Source: Gammaproteobacteria bacterium
GTDB lineage: Bacteria; Pseudomonadota; Gammaproteobacteria; Xanthomonadales; Xanthomonadaceae
Assembly: GCA_012510865.1 (NCBI GenBank)
Contig: JAAZHF010000119.1
Coordinates: 1 to 7,957, forward strand
Reading direction: 5' to 3'
Length of the DNA: 7,957 bases
Shown here: piece by piece, positions 6,692 through 7,957 of the stretch
How the letters are laid out: the number at the start of each line of letters is the position of its first letter
How positions within the stretch are numbered: the stretch's first letter is position 1
Position numbers and translations under genes: made by a program
The notes under the pieces: generated by a model
Seen by the model: the letters and a program-made list of their open reading frames with translations, nothing else
What the model was told of the DNA's origin: nothing
Databases searched by the model: none

Positions 6692-7957
6692 TCATGCGAA
6701 CCATCCGTGCAGCATCCAGCCGTCGCGCTCGCCCGGCGGCACGAAGGCCCAGGCGCGCTGGCCGCGCGAGGTTTCCAGCACGTAGTAGTCGCGGCGCGCG
6801 TCCTCGCCGTCCCACCAACCGCTTTCCAGGCGCTCGGGACCCGACACGATGCGCAGCCGCAGGTTGCGCAGCGGCACCGGGCGCGGCAGCAGCCAGGCCG
6901 GGCGCGGCGGCCGCGGTGGCGCCGCCGTGGCGCAGGCCGCGTCGCCGCCCTCGCCCGCCTCGGCGCGACGCCAGGCGCGCTCGGGACGCGGGTCGCCCGA
7001 CGGCGCGACGCGATGCACCGCCCCGTCGCCCAGCCGCGCGCGCAGGCGCTCGCGCAGCTGCGGCCAGGGCACCGCCTGCGCCGGACGGGTGTCGAACAGG
7101 TCGCGCTCGGCCGGCACGAACGGCGGCAGCTCACGCGCCAGCAGGCGCAGGCCGACCACCGGCGCCGGCAGCGCCACCTGTTCCAGGCGGTTGCGGGTGA
7201 GCTCGAACAGCAGCCCCGCGTCGCGCTCGGCGGCGAGCAGGCCGACCGGCACCCCGGTGAAGGGCACCGCGGCCCGCTGCACCCGGTCGGCCTCGTGCGA
7301 AGGCAGCGCGTGGCGCGCCTCGTGCTCCAGGCGCAGGGTGAAGCGCTGCACCCCCCCGTCGCGCGCGGAGAGGTACGTCGCGAGCTCGGCGACCAGCCGC
7401 CGCAGCGGGAACAGCAGCGCCTGGTGGCTCTCGACCTCGAAGCCCAGCTCGATGCGGCCGTCGAAATGGTCCGGCGGCGCGTACATCTGCAGCGGATCGT
7501 CGGCATCGCCGTGCAGGCGGTCGAGGTGTTCGAGCAGCGCGACGCCGAAGCGTCGCCGCAGGCCGTCGCGCGGCAGCGCGCGCAGGTGGCCGAGCGTGCG
7601 CACGCCCATGCGCTGCAGGCGCTCGCCGGCGCCGTCGGGCAGCGCCGCGCGGCGCACCGGCACCCGCGCCAGCGCCTCGCGCATCGCCCCGGCGCCAGTG
7701 ACCGCGAAGCCGTCGCGCAGGCCCGCGAACACCCGCGCCGCGCGCGGCGTCGGCGCCAGCGCGATGCGGTGGCCGAAGCCGAGCCCGTCGAGTTCCTCGC
7801 GCAGCCGCGCCTCGAAGCGCGGCCACGGCCCGAACAGGCGGAAGCTGGCGCGCACTTCGAGCACGATCGCGCCCGGCCACTGCGCGCTGACCTGCGAGCT
7901 GTGGCGTTAGGCCCATGAGGCGAGGATGCGCTGCCAGCGCGCTTCCGAGGCAGGGTA
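6692..7957 (-). pseudogene. imuB: imuB, Y-family-polymerase-like mutasome protein, interrupted by a TAA (5' end outside window)
   Basis: ImuB is a catalytically inactive Y-family homologue that links DnaE2 to the beta clamp in the SOS mutasome. From the right edge the frame reads 16 codons ([16 protein letters not shown]), then TAA at 7909-7907, then 404 codons to the stop at 6692. Downstream landmarks are typical: [27 protein letters not shown], a helix-hairpin-helix at [13 protein letters not shown], the little-finger region, [20 protein letters not shown] and the C-terminal [19 protein letters not shown]. Relatives have WAYRxSSQVS here, so the TAA replaces a Tyr codon, one base away from TAC or TAT. 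No other disruption is visible, which points to a very recent mutation or a sequence error. A GTG at 7864 could allow restart after the stop, but has no clear ribosome site and would lose the N-terminal part. Identity is secure; broken status depends on one base. Confidence 0.8.
7907..7909 (-). other. premature in-frame TAA in imuB
   Basis: The minus strand reads TCA TGG GCC TAA CGC CAC AGC, i.e. S W A stop R H S, inside a conserved ImuB block whose family form is WAYR(F/H)SSQVS. The frame is open on both sides, with 16 codons to the window edge and 404 downstream. A single C-to-A or T-to-A change in the Tyr codon would explain it. Confidence 0.85.

Noticed and set aside
6664..7506. Upstream extension of the dnaE2 frame to 7506
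   Set aside because: This part lies entirely within the conserved imuB coding sequence in another frame and has Arg/Cys/Ser-rich shadow composition; DnaE2 homologues do not have it.
7131..7916. Open frame starting at an ATG beside the imuB stop codon
   Set aside because: It overlaps imuB in a different frame and is Ala/Arg-rich without family resemblance, so it does not represent a replacement ImuB start.

Overview
The window is GC-rich and gene-dense. The gene families, codon use and a characteristic dispersed palindrome (GGAGCGGCTAYAGCCGCGA) suggest a gammaproteobacterium of the Xanthomonadaceae/Lysobacteraceae, close to Luteimonas, Lysobacter or Pseudoxanthomonas. This placement is inferred from remembered family patterns, not from a search.

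Layout, left to right. (1) Bases 1-1854 (+) hold nearly all of an ABC exporter with fused membrane and ATPase domains; its start codon lies left of the window. (2) Only 4 bases separate it from the convergent gene at 1859-2977 (-), a predicted lipoprotein with a ClpP/SppA-like serine-protease fold. (3) Next is dnaE2/imuC, the error-prone DNA polymerase, at 3034-6663 (-). (4) The right edge holds imuB, the Y-family-like partner of DnaE2, at 6692 to beyond 7957 (-). imuB and dnaE2 are 28 bases apart in the usual imuA-imuB-dnaE2 order, so this is the downstream part of an SOS mutasome operon. imuA, the imuB N-terminus and any LexA site lie beyond the right edge.

Two things are unusual. First, dnaE2 carries two clusters of REP-like palindromes, elements normally found between genes. 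One cluster (about 5824-6051) lies inside the conserved PHP domain and is read through in frame. It includes four tandem 36-bp units, each encoding 12 residues ([12 protein letters not shown] type). The other (about 6411-6608) fills the stretch between the imuB stop and the first conserved DnaE2 residue. It may be an N-terminal extension or untranslated, depending on which start is used. Removing both returns the protein to about the usual family length. Second, imuB has an in-frame TAA at 7907-7909 where the family has a Tyr codon, with clear ImuB sequence on both sides. It therefore looks like a recent nonsense mutation or a sequence error.

If the nonsense codon is real, DnaE2 would probably lack the partner that brings it to the sliding clamp, and the mutasome may be inactive even though the polymerase active site is intact. 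No RNA genes, CRISPR arrays, transposase genes or convincing intrinsic terminators were seen.
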